Of a DNA stretch of 64,000 nucleotides, positions 1-8,630 are shown in pieces; the first letter of the stretch is position 1; every line of letters starts with the position of its first letter. Under the pieces are notes generated by a model that saw only the letters and a program-made list of their open reading frames with translations, ran no database searches and had not been told where the DNA came from. This stretch comes from Paraburkholderia terricola. Lineage in GTDB: Bacteria; Pseudomonadota; Gammaproteobacteria; Burkholderiales; Burkholderiaceae. The stretch is from assembly GCF_900142195.1 (NCBI RefSeq), contig NZ_FRAB01000004.1:1-64000 (forward strand). Direction: 5' to 3'. The translations under genes and the position numbers were made by a program.

Positions 1-2
1 GC

Positions 3-767
3 GGCAAGCGCGTCTCGTATGGCGCGCGGGCGATCACCGCGGGCGGGCTGATGTCGCTGCCGAAGCTGGTGTTCCCCGGCGGCGCGCTCGTCGGTGACGA
101 TGCGGGCTTCCTGAACGCCTCGCGCATCAAGGGCAGTCACGCGGCGATCAAGACCGGCATGCTGGCCGCCGAGGCGGCGTTCGATGCGGTGCAGGCCGGA
201 CGTCGGAACGACGAACTCACGGCCTACCCGGAGTCGTTCCGCACATCGTGGCTGCACACCGAACTGCATCGCGCGCGCAACTTCAAGCAGTGGATGAGCA
301 AGGGCCTGTACCTCGGCACGCTGATGGTCGGCATCGAGCAGAAGCTGTTCGGCGGCAACGTGCCGTGGACGCTGCATCACCAGCACGCCGATCACGAGAT
401 GCTCAAGCCCGCGTCGCAATGCACGCCGATCACATATCCGAAACCGGACGGCAAGCTGACGTTCGACCGGCTCTCGTCCGTGTTCATCTCGAACACCAAT
501 CACGAAGAGAACCAGCCGGCGCATCTGACGCTGAAAGACCCCACCGTGCCGGTGAACGTGAACCTGCAGACCTATGCCGGTCCCGAAGCGCGCTACTGTC
601 CGGCCGCGGTCTATGAATTCGTGAAGACCGACGACGGCGGCGAGCGCCTCGTGATCAACGCGCAGAACTGCGTGCACTGCAAGACCTGCGACATCAAGGA
701 CCCGACGCAGAACATCGTGTGGGTCACGCCGGAAGGCGGCGGTGGGCCGAACTATCCGAACATGTGA
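3..767 (+). CDS. Electron transfer flavoprotein-ubiquinone oxidoreductase (C-terminal part)
   Basis: The reading frame is open from the left edge, so the 5' part of the gene lies outside the window. ETF-QO is a membrane-associated FAD/4Fe-4S enzyme that passes electrons from reduced ETF to the quinone pool. The visible part carries the late FAD-domain segment (GDDAGFLNASRIKGSHAAIK) and, near the C-terminus, the Cys-rich ferredoxin-like motif CVHCKTCDIKDPTQNI followed by the usual ending WVTPEGGGGPNYPNM. A further Cys (ARYCPAAVYEF) supplies the expected fourth cluster ligand. It is immediately followed by a hydroxyacyl-CoA dehydrogenase and etfBA, so the product sits beside its own electron donor. 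Family assignment is very secure. Only the true start is unknown. Confidence 0.95.
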   Translation, partial: GKRVSYGARAITAGGLMSLPKLVFPGGALVGDDAGFLNASRIKGSHAAIKTGMLAAEAAFDAVQAGRRNDELTAYPESFRTSWLHTELHRARNFKQWMSKGLYLGTLMVGIEQKLFGGNVPWTLHHQHADHEMLKPASQCTPITYPKPDGKLTFDRLSSVFISNTNHEENQPAHLTLKDPTVPVNVNLQTYAGPEARYCPAAVYEFVKTDDGGERLVINAQNCVHCKTCDIKDPTQNIVWVTPEGGGGPNYPNM

Positions 768-779
768 GTGAAGAGCGAC

Positions 780-1625
780 ATGCAAACAATTGGAATCGTC
801 GGCGCGGGGCAAATGGGAAGAGGCATTGCGCTGGTCTGTGCGATAGCGGGCCTCGACGTGATCGTCACGGATCTCGATGAACACGCGCTGAAACGCAGCA
901 TCGAAGGTATCGCGGCGAATCTTGACAGGATGGTATCGAAGGGCAAAACAATGCCGGCGGAGGCAGCGGCGGCGCTGGAACGAATCAAGGGAAGTACTTT
1001 GTTGACTGACCTTGCCGACCGCGACTTCGTGATCGAAGCAGCGACGGAAAATATTCAGATCAAAGAGGGGATCTTGAAGAAGCTGGATGCGATCGTGCGG
1101 CCGAGTGCGATCATCGCAACCAATACGTCGTCGGTATCCGTCACGAAGCTCGGTGCGATGCTCGATGACCCGAGCCGCTTGACGGGAATGCACTTTTTCA
1201 ATCCCGTTCCGTTGATGGCGCTCGTCGAAGTCATTCGCGGGATTCAAACTAGCGATGCCACCTTCGACGCCACCGTCGACCTCGCAAAGCGTATCGGCAA
1301 GACCGCGATTTCTGTGAGGAATTCTCCGGGCTTCGTGGTCAATCGCATTCTGATACCGATGATCAATGAAGCGATTTTCGTACTGCACGAGGGGCACGCG
1401 AGCGCCGAAGAGATCGACGAGGGTATGAAGCTAGGCGCGAATCATCCGATTGGACCGCTGGCGCTGGCGGATCTCATCGGACTCGATACGACGCTCGCGA
1501 TCATGAACGTGTTGTACCGCGACTTCAACGATCCGAAGTATCGCCCGGCGCCTTTGCTCAAGGAAATGGTGGACGCCGGCTATCTCGGACGAAAGAGTGG
1601 GAAGGGTTTTTATCCCTATCCTTAA
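780..1625 (+). CDS. 3-hydroxybutyryl-CoA dehydrogenase (3-hydroxyacyl-CoA dehydrogenase family)
   Basis: NAD-dependent oxidation of 3-hydroxyacyl-CoA to 3-ketoacyl-CoA, probably short chain. The N-terminus has the Rossmann motif GAGQMG (residues ~8-13). The middle has the family signature [17 protein letters not shown], which contains the catalytic His. The C-terminal helical domain includes [11 protein letters not shown] and ends [12 protein letters not shown], the normal end of single-domain Hbd/PaaH enzymes. Length is about 281 residues, typical. I chose ATG at 780 because GAAGAG lies just upstream; a GTG at 768, next to the ETF-QO stop, is the alternative. The gene uses more A/T at third codon positions than etfB and etfA and is wedged between ETF-QO and etfB, an unusual place that suggests later insertion. 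Confidence 0.9.
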   Translation: MQTIGIVGAGQMGRGIALVCAIAGLDVIVTDLDEHALKRSIEGIAANLDRMVSKGKTMPAEAAAALERIKGSTLLTDLADRDFVIEAATENIQIKEGILKKLDAIVRPSAIIATNTSSVSVTKLGAMLDDPSRLTGMHFFNPVPLMALVEVIRGIQTSDATFDATVDLAKRIGKTAISVRNSPGFVVNRILIPMINEAIFVLHEGHASAEEIDEGMKLGANHPIGPLALADLIGLDTTLAIMNVLYRDFNDPKYRPAPLLKEMVDAGYLGRKSGKGFYPYP

Positions 1626-1643
1626 CGCCAAGGGAAAGACATT

Positions 1644-2393
1644 TTGAAGATCATTGTTGCTGTGAAGAGAGTGGTCGATTACAACGTGAAAGTCCGGGTG
1701 AAGTCGGACGGCACGGGCGTCGACATCGCGAACGTGAAAATGTCGATGAATCCGTTCGACGAAATCGCGGTGGAAGAGGCGGTGCGTCTGAAGGAAGCGG
1801 GCGTGGCGACCGAGGTGATCGCGGTGTCGTGCGGCGTCACGCAGTCGCAGGAAACGCTGCGCACCGCGCTCGCGATCGGCGCGGACCGCGCCGTGCTGAT
1901 CGAATCGAACGAGGAACTGCAGCCGCTGGCGGTCGCCAAGCTGCTGAAGGCGCTGGTCGACCGGGAGCAGCCGCAACTGGTCATTCTCGGCAAACAGGCC
2001 ATCGACGATGATTCGAACCAGACCGGCCAGATGCTCGCCGCGCTCGCGAACCTGCCGCAAGCGACGTTTGCGTCGAAGGTTGTCGTGGCCGACGGCAGGG
2101 CCACCGTGTCGCGCGAAGTGGACGGCGGTGCCGAGACGCTGTCGCTCAAGCTGCCCGCCGTGGTCACGACCGATCTGCGCCTGAACGAGCCGCGCTACGT
2201 GACGCTGCCGAACATCATGAAGGCGAAGAAGAAGCCGCTGGAAACGCTCAAGCCCGAGGACCTCGGTGTTGACGTCACGCCGCGCCTGAAGACGCTGAAA
2301 GTCGCCGAGCCGCCGAAGCGCTCCGCTGGCGTGAAGGTGGCGGATGTGAAGACGCTGGTCGAGAAGCTGAAGAACGAAGCCAAGGTGCTTTAA
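1644..2393 (+). CDS. etfB: Electron transfer flavoprotein subunit beta
   Basis: Small subunit of the soluble ETF heterodimer, which collects electrons from acyl-CoA dehydrogenases and delivers them to ETF-QO. The sequence opens [20 protein letters not shown] and includes [20 protein letters not shown] and the AMP-binding-region sequence [20 protein letters not shown], both characteristic of beta-proteobacterial EtfB. Length 249 residues is normal. The start codon is TTG, supported by the purine-rich AAGGGA about 10 bases upstream and by alignment with the conserved MKI start. It lies 18 bp after the dehydrogenase and 22 bp before etfA, so the genes are very probably cotranscribed. The TTG start may set beta-subunit translation lower than its ATG-started partner. 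Confidence 0.96.
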   Translation: MKIIVAVKRVVDYNVKVRVKSDGTGVDIANVKMSMNPFDEIAVEEAVRLKEAGVATEVIAVSCGVTQSQETLRTALAIGADRAVLIESNEELQPLAVAKLLKALVDREQPQLVILGKQAIDDDSNQTGQMLAALANLPQATFASKVVVADGRATVSREVDGGAETLSLKLPAVVTTDLRLNEPRYVTLPNIMKAKKKPLETLKPEDLGVDVTPRLKTLKVAEPPKRSAGVKVADVKTLVEKLKNEAKVL

Positions 2394-2415
2394 GTAAAAC
2401 GCGGAGACAGGGCAA

Positions 2416-3363
2416 ATGACGAATCTCGTATTGGCAGAACACGACAACGCATCGATCAAGCCGGCGACGCTGAACACGATCGCAGCGGCGCAGAAGATCG
2501 GTGGCGACATTCACGTGCTGGTGGCGGGCTCCAACGCGCAGGCCGCGGCGGACGAGGCCGCGAAGATCGCGGGTGTATCGAAGGTATTGCTGGCCGACGC
2601 GCCGCAACTGGAAGCGGGCCTCGCGGAAAACGTCGAGGCGACGGTGCTCGACATCGCGAAGGACTACACGCACATCCTCGCGCCGGCCACGCCTTACGGC
2701 AAGAACATCACGCCGCGTATCGCCGCGAAGCTGGACGTCGCGCAGATCAGCGACATCACCGCGGTGGATTCGGCCGACACGTTCGAGCGCCCGATCTACG
2801 CGGGCAACGCGATCGCCACGGTGCAGTCGCAGGACCCAATCAAGGTCATCACCGTGCGCACGACCGGTTTCGATGCGGTCGCGGCCGAAGGCGGCAATGC
2901 AGCGGTGGAAAAGATCGAAGCCGCCGCGGACCAGGGCATCTCGCAGTTCGTGAGCCGTGAACTGACGAAGCTGGACCGCCCCGAACTGACCTCGGCGAAG
3001 ATCATCGTCTCGGGCGGCCGCGGTCTGGGCAATGGCGAGAACTACACGAAGGTGCTCGAGCCGCTGGCCGACAGGCTGAACGCGGCGCTGGGCGCCTCGC
3101 GCGCGGCGGTCGATGCGGGCTTCGTGCCGAACGACTACCAGGTCGGGCAGACCGGCAAGATCGTCGCGCCGCAGTTGTACATCGCGGTCGGGATTTCGGG
3201 TGCGATCCAGCATCTGGCGGGCATGAAGGACAGCAAGGTGATCGTCGCGATCAACAAGGACCCGGAAGCGCCGATTTTCAGCGTCGCCGATTATGGTCTG
3301 GTGGGTGATCTGTTTACGCTTGTGCCTGAGTTCGTCGAGCGGATTGCCGACGATCATCGTTAG
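2416..3363 (+). CDS. etfA: Electron transfer flavoprotein subunit alpha
   Basis: Large ETF subunit, which binds FAD. The N-terminal half is the divergent Rossmann-like domain ([20 protein letters not shown]). The C-terminal FAD-binding domain contains the PROSITE-type signature [20 protein letters not shown] and [20 protein letters not shown], both diagnostic. Length 315 residues is standard. The ATG start is preceded by GGAGAC at good spacing. It forms the last gene of the ETF-QO/hbd/etfB/etfA run and converges with the LacI-family gene on the other strand after only 21 bp, with no clear hairpin terminator between them. Confidence 0.97.
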   Translation: MTNLVLAEHDNASIKPATLNTIAAAQKIGGDIHVLVAGSNAQAAADEAAKIAGVSKVLLADAPQLEAGLAENVEATVLDIAKDYTHILAPATPYGKNITPRIAAKLDVAQISDITAVDSADTFERPIYAGNAIATVQSQDPIKVITVRTTGFDAVAAEGGNAAVEKIEAAADQGISQFVSRELTKLDRPELTSAKIIVSGGRGLGNGENYTKVLEPLADRLNAALGASRAAVDAGFVPNDYQVGQTGKIVAPQLYIAVGISGAIQHLAGMKDSKVIVAINKDPEAPIFSVADYGLVGDLFTLVPEFVERIADDHR

Positions 3364-3384
3364 GCACAACCGTGTTCGCATCCG

Positions 3385-4437
3385 TCAAGCCGTGGCGCCG
3401 CGCGGCGAAGCGCGTACCGATGTCTTGGTCGGCGAGCCCGGTTTGCGCGTGCTGCCCCGCACGATGAGTGTCGCTGGCGAGATCGATGTGTAGGGTGAAG
3501 CGGTAGCGGAATTCTGCCGGACGTGATGCACGAACCACAGCCCGCACGCGGTGGCGAGATCGTGTACGGGAAGTCCCACGGTGGTCAATCCCGGTCCCCA
3601 CCACCGGAAGCCGAGTTCGTCGCCGAAGCCAACGACCGACAGGTCGTCCGGAACTCGCACGCCCTGAGCCAGCAATTCTTCCAGGATGCCTTGGGTCATC
3701 TGGACCGAACCGGCCACGATTGCCGTCGGCGGCTTGGACAACGACAGGAGCCGGCGGGTTGCGTTAGCACCGAAGTCGACCTCGCTCGGCGCGCCCAGTT
3801 GCACAAGGGCGGGCTCGCCCGCTGCAACGCCGCTCAGTGCCTTGTGATAACCCTTGAGGCGCGCGGAACCCGTAGGCAGATCGTCTGTGCCGCCGATATA
3901 GCCGATCCGGCGATGGCCGAGCTGCACGAGGTGACTGGTCGCCTCGAAGATCGCCTCTGTATCGTCAATTCCGAACCACTGATCCCCGATCGCCGCATGC
4001 CTGCGCAACAGTTGCACGTGCGGGGACAATTTGATCAAGCGGATCGTTTCGCGATGGGGCTTCGCGGTCGGCACGATGATGATGCCCGCGACATTCGCGC
4101 TCGCCAGTTCACGGACGCTCTGCAACTCGACCATCCGGTCGTCGTCCGTTTCCGACAAGGCCAGTTGATAGCCGGCTGCCTGCAAGCATTTCGACAGCGC
4201 ATGGGCGATGGTCGCGTAGAAACCGTTCCTGATGTCCGGCAGAACCAGGCCCACGAGATTGCTCGAGACGCCTCGCATCATGCGTGCAGCGAGATTGGCC
4301 ACGTAACCCATTTCATCCGCGACTTGAGTCACTTTCTGTTTGGTGGCTGCGCTGATGCGTGGGTCGTCGGCAAGCGCCCGTCCTACCGTGGATGGGGAGA
4401 CCTGTAGACGCGCGGCGATGTCTTTGATGGTGACCAT
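3385..4437 (-). CDS. LacI-family transcriptional regulator
   Basis: Dimeric or tetrameric repressor with an N-terminal LacI helix-turn-helix (VTIKDIAARLQVSPSTVGRA, residues ~2-21) followed by the hinge region and a periplasmic-binding-protein-like sensor domain (GLVLPDIRNGFYATIAHAL, and further on IGYIGGTDDLPTGSARLKGY). Length 350 residues is normal. The start is placed at the canonical MVTIKDIA rather than at an upstream in-frame ATG at 4479. It is transcribed away from a gene set consisting of a small protein, an MFS importer and an FAH-family hydrolase, and the 290-bp gap holds two matching LacI-type operators. It most likely represses that catabolic unit and releases on binding the substrate or an intermediate. 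The ligand cannot be named from sequence. Confidence 0.93.
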   Translation of the reverse strand: MVTIKDIAARLQVSPSTVGRALADDPRISAATKQKVTQVADEMGYVANLAARMMRGVSSNLVGLVLPDIRNGFYATIAHALSKCLQAAGYQLALSETDDDRMVELQSVRELASANVAGIIIVPTAKPHRETIRLIKLSPHVQLLRRHAAIGDQWFGIDDTEAIFEATSHLVQLGHRRIGYIGGTDDLPTGSARLKGYHKALSGVAAGEPALVQLGAPSEVDFGANATRRLLSLSKPPTAIVAGSVQMTQGILEELLAQGVRVPDDLSVVGFGDELGFRWWGPGLTTVGLPVHDLATACGLWFVHHVRQNSATASPYTSISPATLIVRGSTRKPGSPTKTSVRASPRGATA

Positions 4438-4554
4438 TTGAGTTATCCGTTCAAGGCGCTTTTTTTGTAACGATAGCACAACGGTGAAGCTCGCAATGGA
4501 CCGAGCCGTGCGCCACTGATCGCCGCGTTTGCCTCTGAAGTTCGCGGTTGCAAA

Positions 4555-4570
4555 TGCTAACGCGAGCTCA
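4555..4570 (+). promoter_or_regulatory. Upstream LacI-type operator (O2)
   Basis: The 16-mer TGCTAACGCGAGCTCA matches the downstream operator at 13 of 16 positions and shares its half-site TGCTAACG exactly. The distance between equivalent bases of the two sites is 66 bp, close to six helical turns, which suits DNA looping by a LacI-type repressor. It is also embedded in a perfect inverted repeat with arms TGCAAATG (4549-4556) and CATTTGCA (4569-4576). Confidence 0.6.
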
Positions 4571-4589
4571 TTTGCATAGCCAGATTTAT

Positions 4590-4618
4590 TTGACGCGTGG
4601 AAAAACGCCCTTTATCAT
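4590..4618 (+). promoter_or_regulatory. Sigma-70 promoter for the MFS/FAH unit
   Basis: A near-consensus -35 TTGACG (4590-4595) is separated by exactly 17 bp from a -10 TATCAT (4613-4618). The predicted transcription start, near 4625, falls inside the palindromic operator at 4619-4636, so repressor binding would block initiation. Confidence 0.7.
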
Positions 4619-4636
4619 TGTGCTAACGTTAGCGCA
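4619..4636 (+). promoter_or_regulatory. Primary LacI-type operator (O1) over the transcription start
   Basis: The core GCTAACGTTAGC (4622-4633) is a perfect 12-bp palindrome with the central CpG typical of LacI-family operators. It extends to TG-N-core-N-CA. It abuts the -10 box of the promoter at 4590-4618, the classic position for a repressor. Confidence 0.75.
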
Positions 4637-4727
4637 CTAGATGAAGCGGGCGCGTCGGGTAACCGCAGTGGTCCGTGCCGAAGTCCATTCGCCATTGGCC
4701 GGCTATGCGGGGGCAGGAGGGGAAGCC

Positions 4728-4967
4728 ATGTTTGAAGAGAAATCCTTGCGGTTCCATGTCGAAAAGTGGTTTGGGCGAACAGCCATTTCGTCATTGGAGG
4801 TGAGCCGCGTCAGGCCGGCGAAACTGGGACCGAATCGATGTGTCCAGGTCGTGTCGCCGCAGTCGGAGAACCGCGTGACGATATTTTTCTTCCAGCACGG
4901 CGACGGTCGATGGAGCGTCTTGCCGCCGCCCACCCGGCGCGCCACGCCGACGTTCGCAAACCGCTAG
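4728..4967 (+). CDS. Small conserved-looking hypothetical protein
   Basis: A 79-residue protein starting MFEEKSLRFHVEKWFGRT. The ATG at 4728 is preceded by a strong AGGAGGGG ribosome-binding site; the frame itself is open further upstream to 4641. It has no membrane segment or signal peptide. It ends in a basic, Pro-rich tail, and its middle reads as an alternating beta-rich core (VTIFFFQHGDGRWSVLPPP). It resembles short uncharacterised proteins I associate with Burkholderiales, but no function is known to me. It is the first gene after the LacI-controlled promoter, 90 bp ahead of the MFS gene. Either it is part of that operon or the promoter has a long transcribed leader. Confidence 0.6.
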   Translation: MFEEKSLRFHVEKWFGRTAISSLEVSRVRPAKLGPNRCVQVVSPQSENRVTIFFFQHGDGRWSVLPPPTRRATPTFANR

Positions 4968-5057
4968 CAGCACGCAGCATCGAATTCAGCTTCAGTTTCC
5001 CGACCTGCGCAGACAGGACCGGCGACTCAATAAACGCAATACAAAGGAGACACCACA

Positions 5058-6341
5058 ATGAACGCCCCTAGGCACGACGTTCGCTATGAACGCGGGACAC
5101 TTGCGCTTCTCGGCATTGGGTTTGGACTGGTCGGCTTCGATCGCTGGCTGCTCGCTCCGCTGTTTCCGCACATCATGCGCGACCTGGGGCTGAACTACTC
5201 GCAACTGGGCAGCCTCGTGGGGATACTCGGCGTCGCGTGGGGCCTTTGGTCGATCGCCATGGGGCCGCTTGCCGACCGCATCGGCCGCAAGAAGATTCTC
5301 GTGACGACGATGATCGCCTTCTCGGTACTGTCGAGTCTTTCCGGCTTGGCGAGCGGCTTTATCAGTTTGCTGCTGTTGCGAGCCGCGATGGGCGTCGCCG
5401 AGGGCGCATTCACGCCGGCGAGCATCGCCGCGAATAGCGAGGCGTCGCTGCCGGCGCGCCGCGGGCTGAATCAGGGCATACAGATCAGCATGATTCCTTT
5501 GATGGGCCTCGGCTTCGCACCTATCGCCGCCACGCAATTGCTTGAAATCGTCCCGAACTGGCATTGGGTGTTCACGCTGTCGGCCGTGCCCGGCTTTATC
5601 GTGGCAGCGCTGATCTGGCGCTGCGTGCGTGACCGCGATGCGCCCACGGTCCATGCGTCGCGGCAACCGGTCGATCGGCCGCGCTGGACTGAATTGTTTG
5701 CAAGCCGCAACGTCGCCGTCGCGACCGTCGCCATTCTTTGCGCCATGAGCGGGATATTCGTGATCGGCGCGATGGTGCCGATGTACCTGGTTTCCGTTGT
5801 GCATCTCGACATGCGAAGCATGGGATTCGTTGCGTCCGCAGTGGGATTCGGCGGCTTTATCGGGTGTTTCGCGCTTGCCGGGCTCTCGGACTTCATTGGT
5901 CGCCGCCCGGCTGCCTTGATCGGGTTCGTCTGCGCGGCCGTTCTTCTGTATCTGTTTTCGCGCACGGGTCCCAATCCGACGATGCTGTTCATTCTGCTCT
6001 TCGGTGTCGCGATGTTCTCGATGGGTCTGTTGAGCCTGCTCAGTGGCCCGATCGCGACGGAGGCCGCGCCGGTCGGACTCATTGCGTCGACGATCGGCTT
6101 CGTGTCGGGCGTAGGCGAGACGTTTGGCGGCGGCGTTGCGCCGGTCATCGCAGGTTTCATCGCCCAGCATTTCGGCCTTGCACGCACGCTCGATTTCGCG
6201 CTTTACAGTCTCGCAACCGGAGCCGTGGTTGCGTTCTTCCTCATCGAAACCGCGCCGCGCAAGCGCCGGGACGAAGCGGCACGAACGCAGCCGGCTGCGG
6301 ACGGCATTGGCGGAGTCATCGCGCGCAACGGCGACGCATGA
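5058..6341 (+). CDS. MFS transporter, likely organic-acid importer
   Basis: Major facilitator superfamily permease of 427 residues with about 12 predicted membrane helices. The loop between helices 2 and 3 has the MFS motif A (PLADRIGRKK, ~73-82). The N-terminus (GFDRWLLAPLFPHIMRDLGLN) resembles the aromatic-acid/anion symporter groups. A strong AAGGAG lies 9 bp before the ATG at 5058. The gene is 90 bp downstream of the small protein and 49 bp ahead of the FAH-family enzyme, under the LacI-type control region. The simplest reading is that it imports the compound degraded by that enzyme. The exact substrate (hydroxylated or keto acid, aromatic or sugar-derived) is not determinable from the sequence. 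Confidence 0.9.
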   Translation: MNAPRHDVRYERGTLALLGIGFGLVGFDRWLLAPLFPHIMRDLGLNYSQLGSLVGILGVAWGLWSIAMGPLADRIGRKKILVTTMIAFSVLSSLSGLASGFISLLLLRAAMGVAEGAFTPASIAANSEASLPARRGLNQGIQISMIPLMGLGFAPIAATQLLEIVPNWHWVFTLSAVPGFIVAALIWRCVRDRDAPTVHASRQPVDRPRWTELFASRNVAVATVAILCAMSGIFVIGAMVPMYLVSVVHLDMRSMGFVASAVGFGGFIGCFALAGLSDFIGRRPAALIGFVCAAVLLYLFSRTGPNPTMLFILLFGVAMFSMGLLSLLSGPIATEAAPVGLIASTIGFVSGVGETFGGGVAPVIAGFIAQHFGLARTLDFALYSLATGAVVAFFLIETAPRKRRDEAARTQPAADGIGGVIARNGDA

Positions 6342-6390
6342 ACTCGCGTTCGAAAGACACACGCTCGCCATCACCAACACGATTACCGCC

Positions 6391-7368
6391 ATGCTCCCAG
6401 TACTTGTCAACGTTTCATTCGCGGATTGCCCGCCGTTTCCAGCGTTGTCGACCGAAACGCATGCGCTTGCGCTGGCCTATTGGGCGCGGGTGGGTTTGCG
6501 CGGGGCGCACTGCATCGAGACATTCCTGCGTGAGTGGGATGCCAACGCGGCTTTGCTAAAGCGGATCTCCGACGATCCCGCGACGGCTGATGCAATCGAA
6601 ACACGCGGTGCGCCGCTGTCGAGCTTTCGCATGCACGCTCCGGTCGCGCCGCGGCAGGTCTATTGCACGATCGGCAATTACCGCAGCCAACTACTGCAAG
6701 CCGCTCTCGATGCGGACGACGGACCGGATGGTCCCGGCGCCGCCGCACGCCGCGCCGCGCTGCTGGATTCCATCGAAACGCGGCGGCGGGAAGGCGCTCC
6801 CTACATCTGCCTGAAAGGCCCCGCCTGCGTTGCGGGACCGAACGACTTGCTGCCTGTTTCGCGCGACCTCACGACGCTCGACTGGGAAGTGGAAATTGGC
6901 GTCGTGATCGGCAAAAGCGCGGTACATGTCCGCGCCGAAGATGCGCTCGCCTGCGTCGCCGGCTATTGCGTCGTCAATGACATCACGTTGCGTGAGCGGA
7001 TATTTCGTCGGGACGCACCCGCATTGGGCGCGGACTGGCTGCAGTCGAAGGCGCGGCCGGGCTGGCTTCCCGCCGGACCGTGGATGGTGCCGGCATGGCA
7101 TATCGCCGATGCGCAACAGCTCGGGTTATGGCTTCGCCTGAACGGATCATCGATGCAGGAGGGCGCAGCCAGCGACATGATCTTCAGTATCGGCGAGCAG
7201 ATTGCCTATCTTTCCAGCTTCACGCGGCTCGAGCCGGGCGACCTGATCTGCACCGGTACGCCAGCCGGCCTGGGCACCCACCATGGGCGCTACTTGCGCT
7301 CCGGCGATGTCCTTGAAGCCGGCATCGATGGTCTCGGTGTGCAGCGGGTGACGTGTGTCGAGGTTTAA
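6391..7368 (+). CDS. Fumarylacetoacetate hydrolase (FAH) family protein
   Basis: A 325-residue protein whose C-terminal two thirds is an FAH fold. The metal-binding region reads LDWEVEIGVVIGK (~170-182), followed by GYCVVNDITLRE and the signature LICTGTPAGLGTHHGRYL near the end. FAH-family members hydrolyse, hydrate or decarboxylate 2-keto or 2,4-diketo acids using Mg2+ or Mn2+. The ~90-residue N-terminal part is less typical and may form a dimer or substrate lid. I chose the ATG at 6391 because extending further would overlap the MFS gene; no strong ribosome-binding site is evident, so translation may be coupled to the upstream gene. Context points to catabolism of the substrate imported by the adjacent MFS protein. 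Confidence 0.88.
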   Translation: MLPVLVNVSFADCPPFPALSTETHALALAYWARVGLRGAHCIETFLREWDANAALLKRISDDPATADAIETRGAPLSSFRMHAPVAPRQVYCTIGNYRSQLLQAALDADDGPDGPGAAARRAALLDSIETRRREGAPYICLKGPACVAGPNDLLPVSRDLTTLDWEVEIGVVIGKSAVHVRAEDALACVAGYCVVNDITLRERIFRRDAPALGADWLQSKARPGWLPAGPWMVPAWHIADAQQLGLWLRLNGSSMQEGAASDMIFSIGEQIAYLSSFTRLEPGDLICTGTPAGLGTHHGRYLRSGDVLEAGIDGLGVQRVTCVEV

Positions 7369-7436
7369 GTCGTTGCGGGCGTGGAATTTCGCAGTTTGCC
7401 CAAACCAACAACATGGATTTCAAAGAGGAGATCATC

Positions 7437-7799
7437 GTGCATAGATGTTCACGACAATGGGTCGCGGGGTTGCTCATATCGGCGATGCCGCTCGTCGCGC
7501 AAGCACAGGGCATGGGGGCGAGCGCCCCCATGCCGTCGCAGCCGGACATGATGCCGGCTTCCGCGAGCAAGGCCGACAGCAAGGCACAGAGGCAGGCGCT
7601 CAAGGCACAACGCGAGGCACAACGCAAGGCCGAGAGAAAACAGGCGCGTCAGGTGAGAAATGCCGAATTGCAGAACCTTCAGCGCAACGGCTATGGGCCG
7701 CAGGCAGCGCCCGATCAGTATCCCGAGAACCTTTTGAATGCGGAACGCAAGTCCGCCCCTCAGAAGGCAGCGCCGGCAGTGCCCGCATCGTCGAATTGA
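7437..7799 (+). CDS. Small secreted hypothetical protein with charged coiled-coil region
   Basis: A 120-residue protein with a signal peptide (positively charged VHRCSRQW, then a hydrophobic stretch ending VAQAQ). The mature part is Met/Pro/Ala-rich at first. It is then dominated by a K/R/Q/E/A-rich helix (SKADSKAQRQALKAQREAQR and onward, ~45-75), probably a coiled coil. The GTG at 7437 is favoured by GAGGAG about 6 bp upstream; an ATG at 7413 is possible but would put extra acidic residues before the signal peptide. It lies 35 bp ahead of the cytochrome b561 gene, so they may share a transcript. No function is recognised. Confidence 0.65.
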   Translation: MHRCSRQWVAGLLISAMPLVAQAQGMGASAPMPSQPDMMPASASKADSKAQRQALKAQREAQRKAERKQARQVRNAELQNLQRNGYGPQAAPDQYPENLLNAERKSAPQKAAPAVPASSN

Positions 7800-7834
7800 G
7801 CGATTCGGCTGGACGAACCCATAAAGGAGCTGAA

Positions 7835-8422
7835 ATGGAAAGGAGACAATACACGCCCATCGCAAAGATCCTCCACTGGACGATGGCGGTAGCAATCATC
7901 TGCGCATGGATCGCGGGGTACTACTCCAGCACGCTGAGTCTTCCGCAGAAGATTCAGACTGACAGCATCATGCTGCACAAGTCGATTGCGACGATCACGC
8001 TGTTTCTGCTGGCGGCCCGGATTCCGTGGCGGCTCATGCACGGCGCGCCTGCGGCGTCATGCGGCGTGCCGTCGCTGGAGCGCGCCGCAGCGCGTGTTGG
8101 GCACCTGCTGCTCTACTTATGCATGCTTGCACTGCCATTGTCGGGATGGCTCTGGAGTTCGGCGGCGGGGTTCAAGATTCCGGTGGCCGGCCTGTTCTTC
8201 TTGCCGCCCTTGATGGATAAGACGCCCGCGCTTGCACCCGTCTTCAAACAGGTGCATATCTTTCTCGCGTATGCGATCGCCATTCTGGTCTGCGGACACG
8301 TATTGATGGCGTTGAAACACTACTTCGTGGATCGCAGCGATTCGCTGGAATCGATGTTGCCGTCCTGGCTTGTTCGCCGGCGCGATGGCGGTCAGCGGAA
8401 GGAGCGTTCTCCCGCGGGCTAG
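7835..8422 (+). CDS. Cytochrome b561 family protein
   Basis: Di-haem membrane protein of 195 residues with four predicted helices that moves electrons between quinol and periplasmic or superoxide partners. Conserved haem-ligand histidines appear at the expected spots: LHWTMA in helix 1, MLHKSIA before helix 2, RVGHLLLY in helix 3 and the late VHIFLAY/CGHVLMALKHYF segment. The N-terminal RRQYTPIAKILHW is typical of the CybB group. The ATG at 7835 follows AAAGGAG. Expression is likely linked with the small secreted protein upstream, and a strong intrinsic terminator follows 73 bp after the stop. Confidence 0.92.
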   Translation: MERRQYTPIAKILHWTMAVAIICAWIAGYYSSTLSLPQKIQTDSIMLHKSIATITLFLLAARIPWRLMHGAPAASCGVPSLERAAARVGHLLLYLCMLALPLSGWLWSSAAGFKIPVAGLFFLPPLMDKTPALAPVFKQVHIFLAYAIAILVCGHVLMALKHYFVDRSDSLESMLPSWLVRRRDGGQRKERSPAG

Positions 8423-8494
8423 ATGTCGGCTCTGCCAATACTCCGCCAATAAGCAAGGCGTTTCGTCATTCGCGCGCGAGAGCGCGAACTTTTG

Positions 8495-8517
8495 CCCGGC
8501 GTAAGCCGGGTTTTTTT
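8495..8517 (+). terminator. Rho-independent terminator after cytochrome b561
   Basis: The stem CCCGGC/GCCGGG (8495-8500 with 8505-8510) has a GTAA tetraloop and is followed by seven T residues (8511-8517). It ends the cytochrome b561 transcript. Confidence 0.9.
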
Positions 8518-8630
8518 GCCTGGCGTTGCCGCGAAGCTTGTACCCGTGCGTGCCGCGCGCATCAAGAACCACTGGAAGCGGAAAATTGCCTCTCATATAC
8601 TCTGGCACAAACACCACTTAGGGGAAGGCT

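Noticed and set aside
1431-2510. Long minus-strand open frame opposite hbd/etfB
   Set aside because: It is a shadow of the conserved etfB frame; its protein is Arg/His-rich with no family features.
4992-6410. 472-codon minus-strand open frame under the MFS gene
   Set aside because: The MFS frame shows clear family motifs; this one has the composition typical of an antisense frame in GC-rich DNA.
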